From the NCBI GenBank assembly GCA_947683425.1, contig CANTUQ010000297.1, positions 62,001 through 126,000 of the forward strand: a stretch of DNA of 64,000 nucleotides, in the 5' to 3' direction. The notes beneath the pieces were generated by a model that saw only the letters and a program-made list of their open reading frames with translations, had not been told where the DNA came from and did not search any database. The first letter of the stretch is position 1. Every line of letters starts with the position of its first letter. This document shows positions 1 through 10,887 of this stretch, in pieces. Origin of the DNA: Excoecaria cochinchinensis (lineage: Eukaryota > Streptophyta > Magnoliopsida > Malpighiales > Euphorbiaceae). The translations under genes and the position numbers were made by a program.

Positions 1-231
1 CACATGTTGCACCCTTTTTTATCACATGGTTCTTGATTATTTCAATTATATATTTATCTATATATATTGTGGATTTTAACTGAGTAATAGGACCAAAAAT
101 CTTAATTTTTAAAAATAAAATTTCTGAAATTAGGGACTTGTTAATGTGCATGGTACTTGATGAGATCAAATAATTTCAGTCGTTCGTATATGCTCAATAA
201 TTCTTCCATATTTTTTGATCAATGGTTCAGA
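1..231. other. Flanking AT-rich DNA, nothing recognised
   Basis: AT-rich sequence upstream of the first Copia element. No ORF, repeat end or RNA gene could be recognised. It is the host side of the TTAGG target site used by the element that follows. Confidence 0.5.
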
Positions 232-236
232 TTAGG

Positions 237-659
237 TGATAGAGTTGGGATACGCCCATGACTCTATAAAGGATTGAGTTCCTATCCAGATTAAATTGAG
301 TTATTTAATCTAAATTAAATTACCAAATATTATCTCACAAAGAGTCTGAGTTAAACTAGAGTTAGGTCTCTAGCCATTAGGACTTCTATAAATAGAGGTG
401 AGGTCCTCATAATTTGGTAACGAGAAAACGTATACGCCGCAAGACTGCTCGTTCCCACTCACAGTTTTTTGTCTTATTTTCAGGAGTATTTAGATTGTGA
501 TCTAACTGCTCTTACCCCGAGTGGGTAAAAGCTAGACCAGTGACCAAAAACAAACGGGATCTTGGTAGACGGTTCCGCAACGAGTTTCTGCGCTACAAGA
601 GGTAGGTACATTTATTTAATGTTATTTCCATTTAATTATATGCGTATAATTTCCCATCA
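237..659 (+). repeat. 5' LTR of Copia element 1
   Basis: 423 bp, TG...CA. It pairs with 7667-8089. Differences seen by eye include ACG/ATG in the GTATACGCC stretch, AAG/AGG, GAG/GGG plus TAT/CAT, GGTTCC/GCTTCC, AACGA/AATGA and ATTT/ACTT. The LTR contains TATAAATAGAGG near 391-402, a plausible TATA box for the element's transcript. Confidence 0.95.
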
Positions 660-660
660 T

Positions 661-672
661 TGATATCAGAGC
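661..672 (+). other. Primer-binding site (initiator-Met tRNA type)
   Basis: TGATATCAGAGC lies two bases after the 5' LTR. It differs at one position from the usual Copia PBS TGGTATCAGAGC, which pairs with the 3' end of plant initiator Met-tRNA. The one-base change suggests the copy is imperfect or uses a slightly mismatched primer. Confidence 0.85.
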
Positions 673-1012
673 CGTGGTTTTTGCGTCCTGGCATGTGGCT
701 AAACAGATCTAAAATTTTATGTGTAAAATTATTAGATCTGGGATGCATATAACACAACAAAAATTTATTTTTTGTGTGAAAAATATATATGCGTGTATAT
801 TTCGGCTCGATTTCGTGTATGTGTACACCGAAACCCGAGGGGACGAACATGAGTGTTCTAAACGGCTAACTAGAAGTCGGGATTTTTTATTTTTGACCTC
901 ACCATTGGATTCACAGACCCTGAAAACCCCCCACCGGCCGGAACCGAAGAGTCAGAATCGATCGGCAAGGCGGCGCGTGGACTACACGCGCCGCAACTCG
1001 TTCTGCGCGTGC

Positions 1013-1459
1013 CACGTGTCAGCAGTATTGAGTCACTGCTGACACGTGGCCCAATGGCCGAGCGCCACATGGATGGCAGAGGCCATGCCACGTGGCACAA
1101 CGTGGGGCGGACACGTGGGCAAATTAGAGGACGACACGTGGCTGACCGAGGTCGTGCCACGTGTCATGATGACGTGTCATACAGCTAACACGTGGCCCAA
1201 CCAAGGAGAGACACGTGGACCAATGAGGCGGTGCCACGTGTCATGCCGTGTGTTATTGATGACGTGGCATCAATTACACGTGGCCCAATCAGGGGTCGTC
1301 ACGTGTTAGACCGAGGTCTGCCACGTGGCAATGCTGACGTGTCATGCATGACACGTGGACAAATGAGACACCGCCACGTGGCACCACCTGGACCAATAGC
1401 TTGCAGACACGTGGCATGACTGGATGAAGACATGTGGCACGCTGTGGTTGTAACACGTG
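1013..1459. repeat. CACGTG palindrome array, ~23-bp phasing
   Basis: Sixteen CACGTG hexamers start at 1013, 1043, 1089, 1112, 1135, 1158, 1189, 1212, 1235, 1277, 1300, 1322, 1352, 1375, 1408 and 1454. Most steps are 22-23 bp, with others of 30-33, 42 and 46 bp. Context alternates between CACGTGGCCCAAT and GCCACGTGTCA, and diverged ACGTG copies fill several wider gaps. The tract is GC-rich inside an AT-rich leader between the PBS and the gag remains. CACGTG is the plant G-box core bound by bZIP and bHLH factors; any such binding here is inference. ORFs crossing the tract are by-products of the repeat. Confidence 0.9.
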
Positions 1460-1569
1460 TCTGGTCGAGTAGGAGGCCGCGCGTGGGGCGTGTGAAGGCG
1501 CGTGGGCGCGTCTATCTCCCTCTGGTCGGCGCGTGTGGGCGCATGCAGTGTCTTCCGACCACCATTTCA

Positions 1570-2718
1570 ACTCCGATTTTTGTCAAATAATTTTTAAAAA
1601 TTATATCTGATTTTTTGGTTATGTTTTCAAAATTTTTTAATGACCAGAAAATTAATTTTGTAATTCTTGAAATTTAAATGTGTTTAATTTCAAAATAAAA
1701 TATTAAAATTGTAGAAAATGTGTTTTATGCGTTCAAAAATTTTTAAAAATATTTTGAAAATTTTTTTGAGTTGCTCTCCTTATTTATTGATTGAAATGCG
1801 TTTCAATTATGTGTATTTATACATGAGTGTATAAATTTTACCTGTAATATGTTACAGAAAAGTTAAATAAGGGCACTGGTACTTCCTTATGAAATGCATA
1901 GGTTATTTTAAGATTGCAAGGGTGCAATCAATAAGTAACATGAAAATGCGAAGAAAGATTTGAGCTGATGACATTGATGCAATAGTGCATCATAAAATAC
2001 ATGTGTGAGAACGAATGTAAGAGTGCATTTGAACTGGTGGTCTGAGTATGAAAATAAAATTTTGGTTCGAGTTACCAAAAGGGTAAGTGTTGAAAAGTAA
2101 CACTAAAATTCTGTGATGGTGTTGAGAAATGGACAGAGCGTGCATTGTCCGTGACTTCATCAATGGACTTATGAGTCACTTGATGAATTGATTAAATCGG
2201 TCAAAGATATAATCCTAATAACTAAAAAGATTTTATGAAATCTGGTCTTCTAAAATAGTTTACATAAGTGTCAATTTGAGTTAGCGTTTATTTTTGTTAA
2301 ATAGGATTTATGTTTCCTATTAATATTTGATATGAGTATCTTATTTTGGGATTATTGAATTTTTGGTTAAATAAATGTGTTTATTTACTTATCATGATTG
2401 CATTTAACTTTATAATAAATGAGTTTATTTTAATTGTTAATTGTCTTGCGATATTTTATGAGTAAAATGATTACATGCTTATTAAGTAAAGGCTTAATAA
2501 AGATCCCCTCATAAGTTTGAGAACTTGATAATCTAATAATTCAGATTTATTATACATGAAATCTTAACCTATAAAGTTGGACATTAGAACTTAGAAGGTA
2601 ATTGGTACTCTAAGTATACTTTTCGAATTTGAGTCTAATAGAAAACTTTATTAGGTTATTATTTCAGGTGTATAGTAAATTGCATGTATTGCTTTATCTC
2701 TTTTAAATATGTGCGACA
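1570..2718 (+). other. Leader of Copia element 1, non-coding
   Basis: AT-rich sequence between the palindrome array and the first gag-like remains. No ORF, repeat or regulatory motif could be supported. The whole leader from the PBS to the gag remains is about 2 kb, long for a Copia element. Confidence 0.5.
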
Positions 2719-5700
2719 TTGTTTCATTTGAGATCAGAGGATTTTAATGGATGCTGCTTCCAAGTTATAATTATGAAATCTGGAATACAAAGATCAAGTA
2801 TGTGCTTGAAGAGCAAGAGGCTCTTAAATCCTCAAGTTCGGTTATGGCTGAACATGAGGATGACGCTATATCCTAGCATAAGCAGGACCAAGATGCCTAT
2901 GTCGCATCACATCATTAAGCAATTTCGCATGTATCAAAATGCAATAGATCTGTGGATCGGTTTGCAGGAGAAATTCAGAGATGTGACTCTGAATAAACTC
3001 CGATCATTGTAGATCAAATTTGATACATATTAGAAAAGTCTGATCATTCGATGAGAAAACATCTAAGAGAGATGAAAAAGAAAAGTGAGCTTAGTGAACT
3101 TAGTCATAAGTGACTGATAAGTAGAAGGTCCAAACTGTTATCCGTTCTTTACCCAAGAGTTGGTAGCATGTGAGGATGCAACTAACTCACATATATAAGC
3201 AAAAAGACATTTGAGGATGTCGCTTGTCATTTGAAGCTTAGAAGGGACTGTCTGACAATGATTAAGGTCAATGTCATAGTCCATATGGCACAGTCCTGTT
3301 CTAATAGAATGAGTTCTCATTAGAACAATAAAATAAGCTTCAACAATAGAGGTAAGAAAAAGGCTTGAGAGCCTGAAAAGCAAAAGGAATAGAATCACAA
3401 AAGGTCCAAAGGCAAATGGGTAGTAAACAATTCAAGACTGAAATGTTTCAATTGCCTAAAAGGATACTATGAAAAGAGACTGCATTGTGTCTTTAAAGAT
3501 ATACTATTCTGACTCAAGAGTGAGTGAAATTTATGTATCTAGTTCTAAATTTCATCCTTTGTGGGTGATAGATTTAGAACCAATGGACTATATAACAAGG
3601 GATCGAGATACCTTTGTTATGAAATTTAGGTTCTGTTCTTGATTTATTGAAATTTGTTTTCAATTTATTTTTGAGGATAACAGTGTATACTTTTGCTTGA
3701 ATGATTTTATTGTTATGGATGTGGACCATAACTATATAAGTAAAACTAATTTTTTCTTTAATTGATTCTTACTCTTCACATAGTTATGAGGACAATGTAA
3801 AATTATGGCATGCTAAATTAAACCATATTGGACAAAACCGAATGAGTCGGTTAGTCAAAGAAGGTTTAGTAGGCGATTTAAATAAGATTGAATTACCTAC
3901 ATTTAAGCATTGCCTAAAAGGAAAAACTAGTTAGAAAATCATTCGAATAAGGAACTAAAGCGAATTTCCATTGCAGTTAGTCCATTCTGACGAATGTGGT
4001 CAAATGAATGTGAGGATAAGGCATGGGGCCTACTATTTCATCACATTAATATATGACTATACTAGGTATAGTCATGTCTATTTGAATTCTCACAAGTCAG
4101 AAGCATTGAGTTGCTTCACGACTTATATGAGTATAGCTGAGAATCAATTAGATAAAAAGATCAAAGTTTTAAGAACTGACAGAGGTCAGTAATATCTTAC
4201 AGATAAACTTAAAGTTTCATGTGATGAAAAAGGATTGAATATCAGTTGTTCATTCCTTGAAATCCACAACAAAATGGTGTTGAGGAAAGAAGAAATAAGA
4301 CTCTCCTATATATATGGTTAGATCTATGATGGCAGAGACAAATTTGCCTATCTCCTATTGGGGAGATGCTTTGTTGACTGCCACATATGTTCTGAACTGT
4401 ATGCTCTCCAAATCTGTCATTATCACAACTTATGAGTTGTGAAATGGTCGACAAGTTGACCTAAGCCATTTATAACTTTTGGGTTATAATGCTTACGTCC
4501 ATGATACCTCAATTTGGTAAATTTGAGACCAAGAGGCAGAAGAGTATCTATGTGAGATATTCTGAAGTATCAAAAGGATACATTTTCATGGGTCAGTAAG
4601 AAAATGGCATAATGATAAAATTTGAATCACTAGACATCACATTCTAAAGAGAATGCATTTTCTAAGTTAGGCGAAGTGAATTGAGATTTCACTTTATATT
4701 AATTTCAGGTAGAGGAACGATCAGGATCACTCCATCCGAGTGGGAGGGAGTTAGAGGAAGAATGTTAAGACCTTCATCCTCCAAACGATTCGGATGTTCG
4801 AGACCTGATTCGAATGGGAGCATTCCTGACTCCAGTGGGAGGAAAGAATATAGTATTCCTAACTCCAGTGAGAGTATGGAATATGATCCTAGTGGGAGCA
4901 TTGTGAATCACGATAAATATATGAGATATGTTTATCAAGATTCAGAACTGCAAAAATCTAAAAGGATAAGTGTTTCATGCTGACAATTTAAAATTGAAGG
5001 CCTGAACAAAGCCCTTTTGGTTATCCCACAAGACTAGAAAGAGCATAAAACCTATTCAAAAAGCTCTTTCATGCCCATTTAAGAGAAAAATGGACTAAAG
5101 CAATGGAAAAGGAAATTGGCATCCATGAGATCAAACATGTTTGAGAACTAGTTGATCTACTGGAAGGACACAAATTGAGAATAAATGTATTCTCAAAGTA
5201 AAGTGAAAGGCTGAAAGAGGTATCGAAAGATATAAGGCTCGGCTAGTCGCTAAGGGGTTCATACAATAGAAAGAGATTGACTATGAGTAGACTTTCTCAT
5301 CTGTTGTAAAATTTACGTCCATAAGGTTCATTCTAGCCACAATGGCGAGTTTGAATATAGAGCTTCATCAAGTGGATGAATAGACTGCTTTTCTCAATGG
5401 AGAAATGGATGAAACAATCTACACGTTTCATCGGAAAAGGCAGCAAACATAAGGTTTGCTGATTGATGTGTTCAATCTATTGCCTTAAACAGTCTTCAAC
5501 ACAATAGTGCTTGAGACTTCATCATATAATCATGTCGAATGTGTTCAACATGATTGATGAAGATCATTGTGTTTATAGTAAAAGCTCTGAAAATGAATTC
5601 ATCATTTTGGCATTGTATGTAGACGACATAGTTAAAGCTGAAAATGATAAATGGTACGTAAATAAAATCAAAGATTGGTTATCGTCCAACTTTGAGACAA

Positions 5701-6560
5701 AGAATATGAGTTGTGCATATTACATTCTTGAAGTTAAGATTTCAAGAGATAATTCAAGAAGATTGTTGTCTATTTCTTGAGAGAGATATATCAACAGAGA
5801 CCTTGAGCGATTTAATATGCAATACTGCAAACTCATAGATTACCCCATTGCCAAGAATCAGTTTCTTAGCAAAGATGTGTGTCCTATGAGGTCAGAAAAA
5901 TTGAACGTATGAGGAGCGTTCAATATATAAGACAGTGCCATGGGTAGTGTTATGTATGCAGTGTTGTATACAAGACATGATATATGTTATGCAGTGGGCA
6001 TGGTAAATAGATATCAATCTAACCCAGGCAAAGCACATTGAAAGCAATTGAATGGATACTTATATACCTTAGAGGTACTGAAGCCTATTCTCTCTATTAT
6101 TAAGAAAATGATCTGCATTGAGAGAATACAGAGACGTTGATTGGGCAGGAGATGTGGATGAGAAGGCATCCACTTCAGGTTTAAATTCTTGTTTGACAAG
6201 AGTGCCATCTCGAGGAGCAACAAGAATTAAACCCGTGTAGCCCTATCAATAGTGGAAGTTGAATTTGTCACTTCCTCAATTGCAGTACAGGAGACAGTTT
6301 GGCTGAAATGGTTTATGAGCCATTTAAGAGTAACTATCTTAAAGGTATTAATGACAGTCTTTAGTGACAGTCAGTCGTTGATAGCTTATAGCGGAGCTAA
6401 GCGTATCGGCATTAAGTATCAATACGTGAGAGATATTGTTGCACAAGGAGAGATGTGAACTTACAGTACGTTTCTACGCACGCAGATCCGTTGAGTAAAC
6501 CTATGACGAGAGATGTGTTTTGAGAGACACATTAGATCTCGAGGTTTGCGTAGAATTTAA
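2719..6560 (+). pseudogene. Copia gag-pol remains (broken)
   Basis: Translation in shifting frames gives a decayed Copia polyprotein. Gag-like text is weak at about 2719-3480. A GAG-pre-integrase piece with a WHAKLNHIG-type motif is near 3800-3930. Integrase core text (LVHSDECG, then the LRTDRG region) runs at about 3971-4190 and continues, broken, to about 4500. RT contains the YVDD catalytic box near 5620 in an ORF at 5511-5780. RNase H text (CDSQS-like, FSDSQSLIAY) is at 6252-6458. Multiple stops and frameshifts separate all of these, so no functional protein is expected. The order IN-RT-RH is diagnostic of Copia. Confidence 0.85.
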
Positions 6561-7666
6561 CTGGTACTGTTATATTTTATATAATCCCTTAACGTTATTA
6601 TTTGCGAATAATAACGTTAGTTCATTGTTGGCAATACATGAGTGTGAATGTTTATGTGTAAACATTTACTGTTATTGATATGAGATTGAGCATATCGGAC
6701 AGAGAAGTAGCCCACTCACAAGGGTGTTTACCTTAGTTTTGTCAATGAGTTGGCAAAGACTAAGATGAGGCGATTTTTGAACATATGAGAAAGCTCGAGA
6801 GCCTGTTCAAAATAATAGTGCCGTCTTGCAGAAATTACAAAATGAGTCTTGTTAAGGTGCGAGATAAAGACATACATAAAGTTGTATGCTTTGGATTGAG
6901 ATCCAAAATAAGGATTGTATGAAATTCGATGGTCAGTTATATGTAACTACCATGTTCTGTCTAAAAAGCCAGAAGTAGTCCTTAAGTAAGCGGACTAAAG
7001 TTGGGTGCTTCGGTGCATCGCAACCTTACGCTTCTGTATGGTGTTTAATATACACATTATCAAAATGTGAGACATGCGCTCCTTTAAGGGAAAGAAAGAA
7101 CACCATAACACATGTTTTATACCATGTGTGCTTATGTGACCACAGGGATGGGAATTTAATAATATTACTGATCTCAACTTTTCCTATTGTGAGACCCTAT
7201 TTATATTACGACCCTCAGAACCCTTAACTTATCCCTGAAGTATAGTTCAATGTGGCTAGCTTAGTTAGTTTCCAAGAGGTCCGGGAAAAATTTAGGCCTG
7301 GCGGATCTAACTAGAAAAGCGAGTTGAATCATGATGGATGGCATACAGTAAGAGGGGAAGATAGCCTTCTGATCACTTTCATAAGGTTTCATGGTTCACT
7401 GGCCGGTCTATTATAGTTTCTATGAGTAGAAATATAATAGTGAACACAAAAATTATTTTATGAGATCATGAGTTAAAACAGTGAATGTGAGAAGGCAATC
7501 TAGGGTTAGGCATACGTGAAGAAGAGGATCTTGTTTTCCGAGACGCTATATATCCCTAACAGGTGTATAGCACTAGTGCTCTCGAGGTATGCTGGTCACA
7601 CAATTTATTTGCCAGTATAACTGAAGATTAAGACTGGAATGCGTTCCGTCATATGCGAGTGGGAGA

Positions 7667-8089
7667 TGATAGAGTTGGGATACGCCCATGACTCTATAAA
7701 GGATTGAGTTCCTATCCAGATTAAATTGAGTTATTTAATCTAAATTAAATTACCAAATATTATCTCACAAAGAGTCTGAGTTAAACTAGAGTTAGGTCTC
7801 TAGCCATTAGGACTTCTATAAATAGAGGTGAGGTCCTCATAATTTGGTAACGAGAAAACGTATATGCCGCAAGGCTGCTCGTTCCCACTCACAGTTTTTT
7901 GTCTTATTTTCAGGGGCATTTAGATTGTGATCTAACTGCTCTTACCCCGAGTGGGTAAAAGCTAGACCAGTGACCAAAAACAAACGGGATCTTGGTAGAC
8001 GCTTCCGCAATGAGTTTCTGCGCTACAAGAGGTAGGTACATTTATTTAATGTTACTTCCATTTAATTATATGCGTATAATTTCCCATCA
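7667..8089 (+). repeat. 3' LTR of Copia element 1
   Basis: 423-bp partner of the LTR at 237-659. It is preceded by the polypurine tract GAGTGGGAGA and followed by TTAGG. Confidence 0.95.
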
Positions 8090-8094
8090 TTAGG

Positions 8095-8549
8095 CTTAGT
8101 GGATTAAATTAAGGGTGAAGTTGAAAATTTTGCCAAAATTGCAATATAACTCATTTACTTTGGAACAATGTTATCTTTAAAATTTTAAAATTGAAGGAAT
8201 AATGTCCTTCCATTAATGGTATATTAAAATTGGCCAAATCCGTAGGTTGACTTTAAAATTTACTTCTACCAAAAATGCAATGTAGGCTCTACTTTATTTT
8301 AGTGAAATGTCATCTCTTAAATTCTAAAATTGGAGTAATCTTGCCTTTTCATTATCTTTAATAACTATTAAAGTAGGCCAATTTCTATTTGATGATCTTA
8401 ACACCTAACTCATTAATAAATGATATATAGGACAATTATGTAGTCTCTATATGTATAACACATGATAAATTAAAAAAATAAATGACAAAAATACATATCC
8501 AAAATAAATTTTCTTCCATTTAATCCTAATTTAAGGAAAAAAAAAAATT
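8095..8549. repeat. Unclassified old repeat, left side of the LTR nest
   Basis: AT-rich DNA built from two or three imperfect units of about 120-130 bp. Each unit carries words like ATTGCAATRTA, TTTAGTG(C/A)AATGTTATCTTTAAA and TCATTAATGGT. Similar units occur in the opposite orientation at 29126-29450, on the far side of the nested elements. This may be one end of an old foldback or TIR element, but I could not find clean termini or a duplication. Confidence 0.35.
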
Positions 8550-8803
8550 GAAAGTGTTGGAGTCGAGATGCGCCCATGACTTCTCAGGTTGACCCGGGAT
8601 ATATATGTATCGGACCGGGAATCCTACTAATATGGAAGAATTCCATATTAGGAGAATATCAAGGGTTTGTGTCCCTTCATCTTCCTCTAACCCTACAACT
8701 TCCCCTTTAATGTGTAATTAAAGGGGGTAACTCCCCTAATGGAAGTTAATTTCCTACTTATGGTGCATTCATCTCCTTTGGGAGATGAATGCCTATAAAT
8801 AGG

Positions 8804-10751
8804 TGATAAGTTGCAATTATATTAATATTTTAGATTAATTATTGGCCTAATTATATGTTTTATTTATTTAATTTTAATAATAATTAATGAGTTTTTGTAT
8901 TTTTATTAATTTATAGTATTTTTATAATTTTTAATAAGTTTGGAATGTTTTCAGGTGTTATATTATTAATCGGAGCTAAATTGGAGGTTGTGGGGTGAAT
9001 TTAGAAGAATTAAGGCAAAAAGAGGCAGATTTGCCTATTGCACAGCCGTGCTTTCGAATTGCACAGCTGTGCTTTCGGATTGCACAGCTATGCAGGTGCA
9101 AGGCACAGCTGTGTCACGCAAATGAAGGCGCGCGCACGGAGCTTGACGACGCAAATATCGCCTCTCTCCCCCAGAAGCACAGCCGTGCTTCCTCGCAGAG
9201 CACAGCCGTGTAACGCATGAGGCGCGCGAGGATGAGGAACGACGCTCATTGCACAGCCGTGCTAATGAAATGCACAGCTGTGTCATGCTGTTTCCCACAA
9301 CGATGCAACGACGCAAGAAACCCTAGCGCCCACCCATTTAATTCCAGGACACAGCTGTGCTTATCAAAGCACAGCTGTGCTTTTCTTCAGTTAAATACAA
9401 TATGACGCCGCTGCATTCGGGAGCTGGTAGTTTTTAGGTTTAGTTTTAATTGTATTTTTCTCTCTTCTCCTTAGGGGAGACTTAGATTTATTTTCCATTA
9501 AATTTCAGCAATATTTTATTTAATTTCCATGTTTTAATTCTTCTTTTAAACTTTGTTTTAGCTTAGATTTCATTTCAAATTGCACTTTTATTCCAATTTA
9601 ATTTAGATTATTTTTATTTTAATTTTGTATTTTGGGATTTAAGGAAATTCAACGGTGGATGAACAAGAACTTCAAGATCCATTTTCTCTTTTCATCAAGG
9701 GTGTATTCTAAACTTAATTTTTCATATTTTATATTTATATTCTTGATGTTAAGGTAGTTGTTCATACTTGGGAGTTCTTGAATCATCTGTGTATTCTGGA
9801 AATTTGGTAATGAATATTTTCATGTTTTCTTTTATTCCTCTTGTTATAAATTGTTTTGCCAATATGATGATAATTGGAGCTAAATCTGAAAATTGTTATT
9901 TGTGCAAATGTTCTATTCTTTTAATACTGACATTTATATTTCCAGCTAAATCCGGGATGGTAGGTTGGTTTGTGGGTGTTCATATTATTAGATTAAGAAT
10001 TGTGAGGAATAAATAGGTTTTAGATAACTGAATCCGGGATGGTAGGTTGTCTTAGATCTAGGAATTGGTCATATTATACATATAGTTCAGTTTTATCTTC
10101 TCTGAAATTATTTGTTGTTGCTGAATTGAATGCAAGTTAAGGGGAGATCTACCAGGATAAACTTTGATTGTAATCAGTTCATAAATACATACATATGCTC
10201 TGTTCTATTTTAATCAACTTTCATTGGTTTGATGAATCCGAATTGGTATTTAAATCTGTGAATGTTTATTTTAATAGGTTCAGAATGGTGGAAGATAAAT
10301 GAGTTTGATATCTGAATCCGAACTGGTAGGATTATCTGACTTAGAACTTACAAACATGTGATAATACTAATATATGTGCTGAATCCGAAAGGTAGGTTCA
10401 TTAATTAGAATAGCTGAGTCCGAAAGGTAGGCTTGGGTTTAGATAGGTTATCCAGAATTTCATGTTATATTATTTTACCAATTTTCAGTTACATATATGA
10501 GGATAGAATTTCCCAAGTATTTAATCTCATCTTTGAATAATTTCTTGATGAACAATTTTATTTTCAATTGTTAATTTATTTTCTGGTTTAGTTTAATCTT
10601 CTCCACCAATCACACCGGGGACATCTCAAATTCACTCAACCATAGATATTTAACTGAACAATCCTTTTTCCCTTGGGTACGATAACTCGGGGTCCTAACT
10701 ATACCCCACTTTATTACTTGTCGATTCGGTACACTTGCCGAGGACCCGTCA
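8804..10751 (+). repeat. 5' LTR of the pol-less retroelement
   Basis: 1948 bp. It contains ten copies of GCACAGCYGTGC-type palindromes between 9040 and 9380, and six copies of a GAATCCGRRNGGTAGG-type motif between about 9944 and 10435. ORFs read inside the LTR are repeat artefacts: they recur in the 3' LTR and resemble no protein family. Confidence 0.95.
9040..9380. repeat. GCACAGCTGTGC palindrome cluster in the LTR
   Basis: Palindromic 12-mers (consensus GCACAGCTGTGC, with variants GCACAGCCGTGC and GCACAGCTATGC) start at 9040, 9061, 9082, 9103, 9177, 9200, 9251, 9272, 9349 and 9369. The first four are spaced exactly 21 bp apart, and pairs at 9251/9272 and 9349/9369 keep 20-21 bp. The same cluster recurs in the 3' LTR near 18058-18398. 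Confidence 0.9.
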
Positions 10752-10757
10752 AGTTTT

Positions 10758-10776
10758 TGGCGCCGTTGCCGGGGAT
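10758..10776 (+). other. Primer-binding site (Asp-tRNA type)
   Basis: TGGCGCCGTTGCCGGGGAT lies six bases after the 5' LTR end. It complements the 3' end of plant tRNA-Asp, a primer used by Gypsy elements of the Tat/Athila group. The Gypsy element at 61771 has the same PBS. Confidence 0.9.
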
Positions 10777-10887
10777 AACGGTGTTGTTTGTTTTATATCT
10801 TTAGTTGAGTTAGTTTGAGGTTTTTATTTTTCTTTTTATTTTAATTTGGTGTTTACTTTTGCAGGAAAATTTTGAGACATTTTCAAA

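Larger units (their letters stand above)
237..8089 (+). mobile_element. Copia LTR retrotransposon, decayed, 7.85 kb
   Basis: Two 423-bp LTRs begin TGATAGAGTTGGG and end TTTCCCATCA. They are flanked by the 5-bp duplication TTAGG (232-236 and 8090-8094). A primer-binding site resembling the initiator-Met tRNA complement follows the 5' LTR, and a purine-rich tract (GCGAGTGGGAGA) precedes the 3' LTR. The pol order is integrase, RT, RNase H, which makes it Copia. The coding region is full of stops and frameshifts, yet by eye the LTRs differ at only about 7 of 423 positions. Another member of this family lies on the minus strand at 60703-61770. Confidence 0.95.

Noticed and set aside
1013..1459. 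CRISPR-like regular spacing
   Set aside because: Repeats are only 6-12 bp, spacers are related to each other, and the context is a plant retrotransposon.
719..1570. Several overlapping open frames on both strands
   Set aside because: They cross the CACGTG array; open frames on both strands arise from the GC-rich repeat and have no protein-like composition.
8995..9405. Open frames in the 1948-bp LTR, repeated at 18014-18423
   Set aside because: Their translations are just the GCACAGCTGTGC repeat read as AQLC-like words, in several frames and both strands.
9768..10016. 82-codon frame present in both LTRs
   Set aside because: Identical in both copies only because LTRs are identical; AT-rich hydrophobic text without family resemblance.
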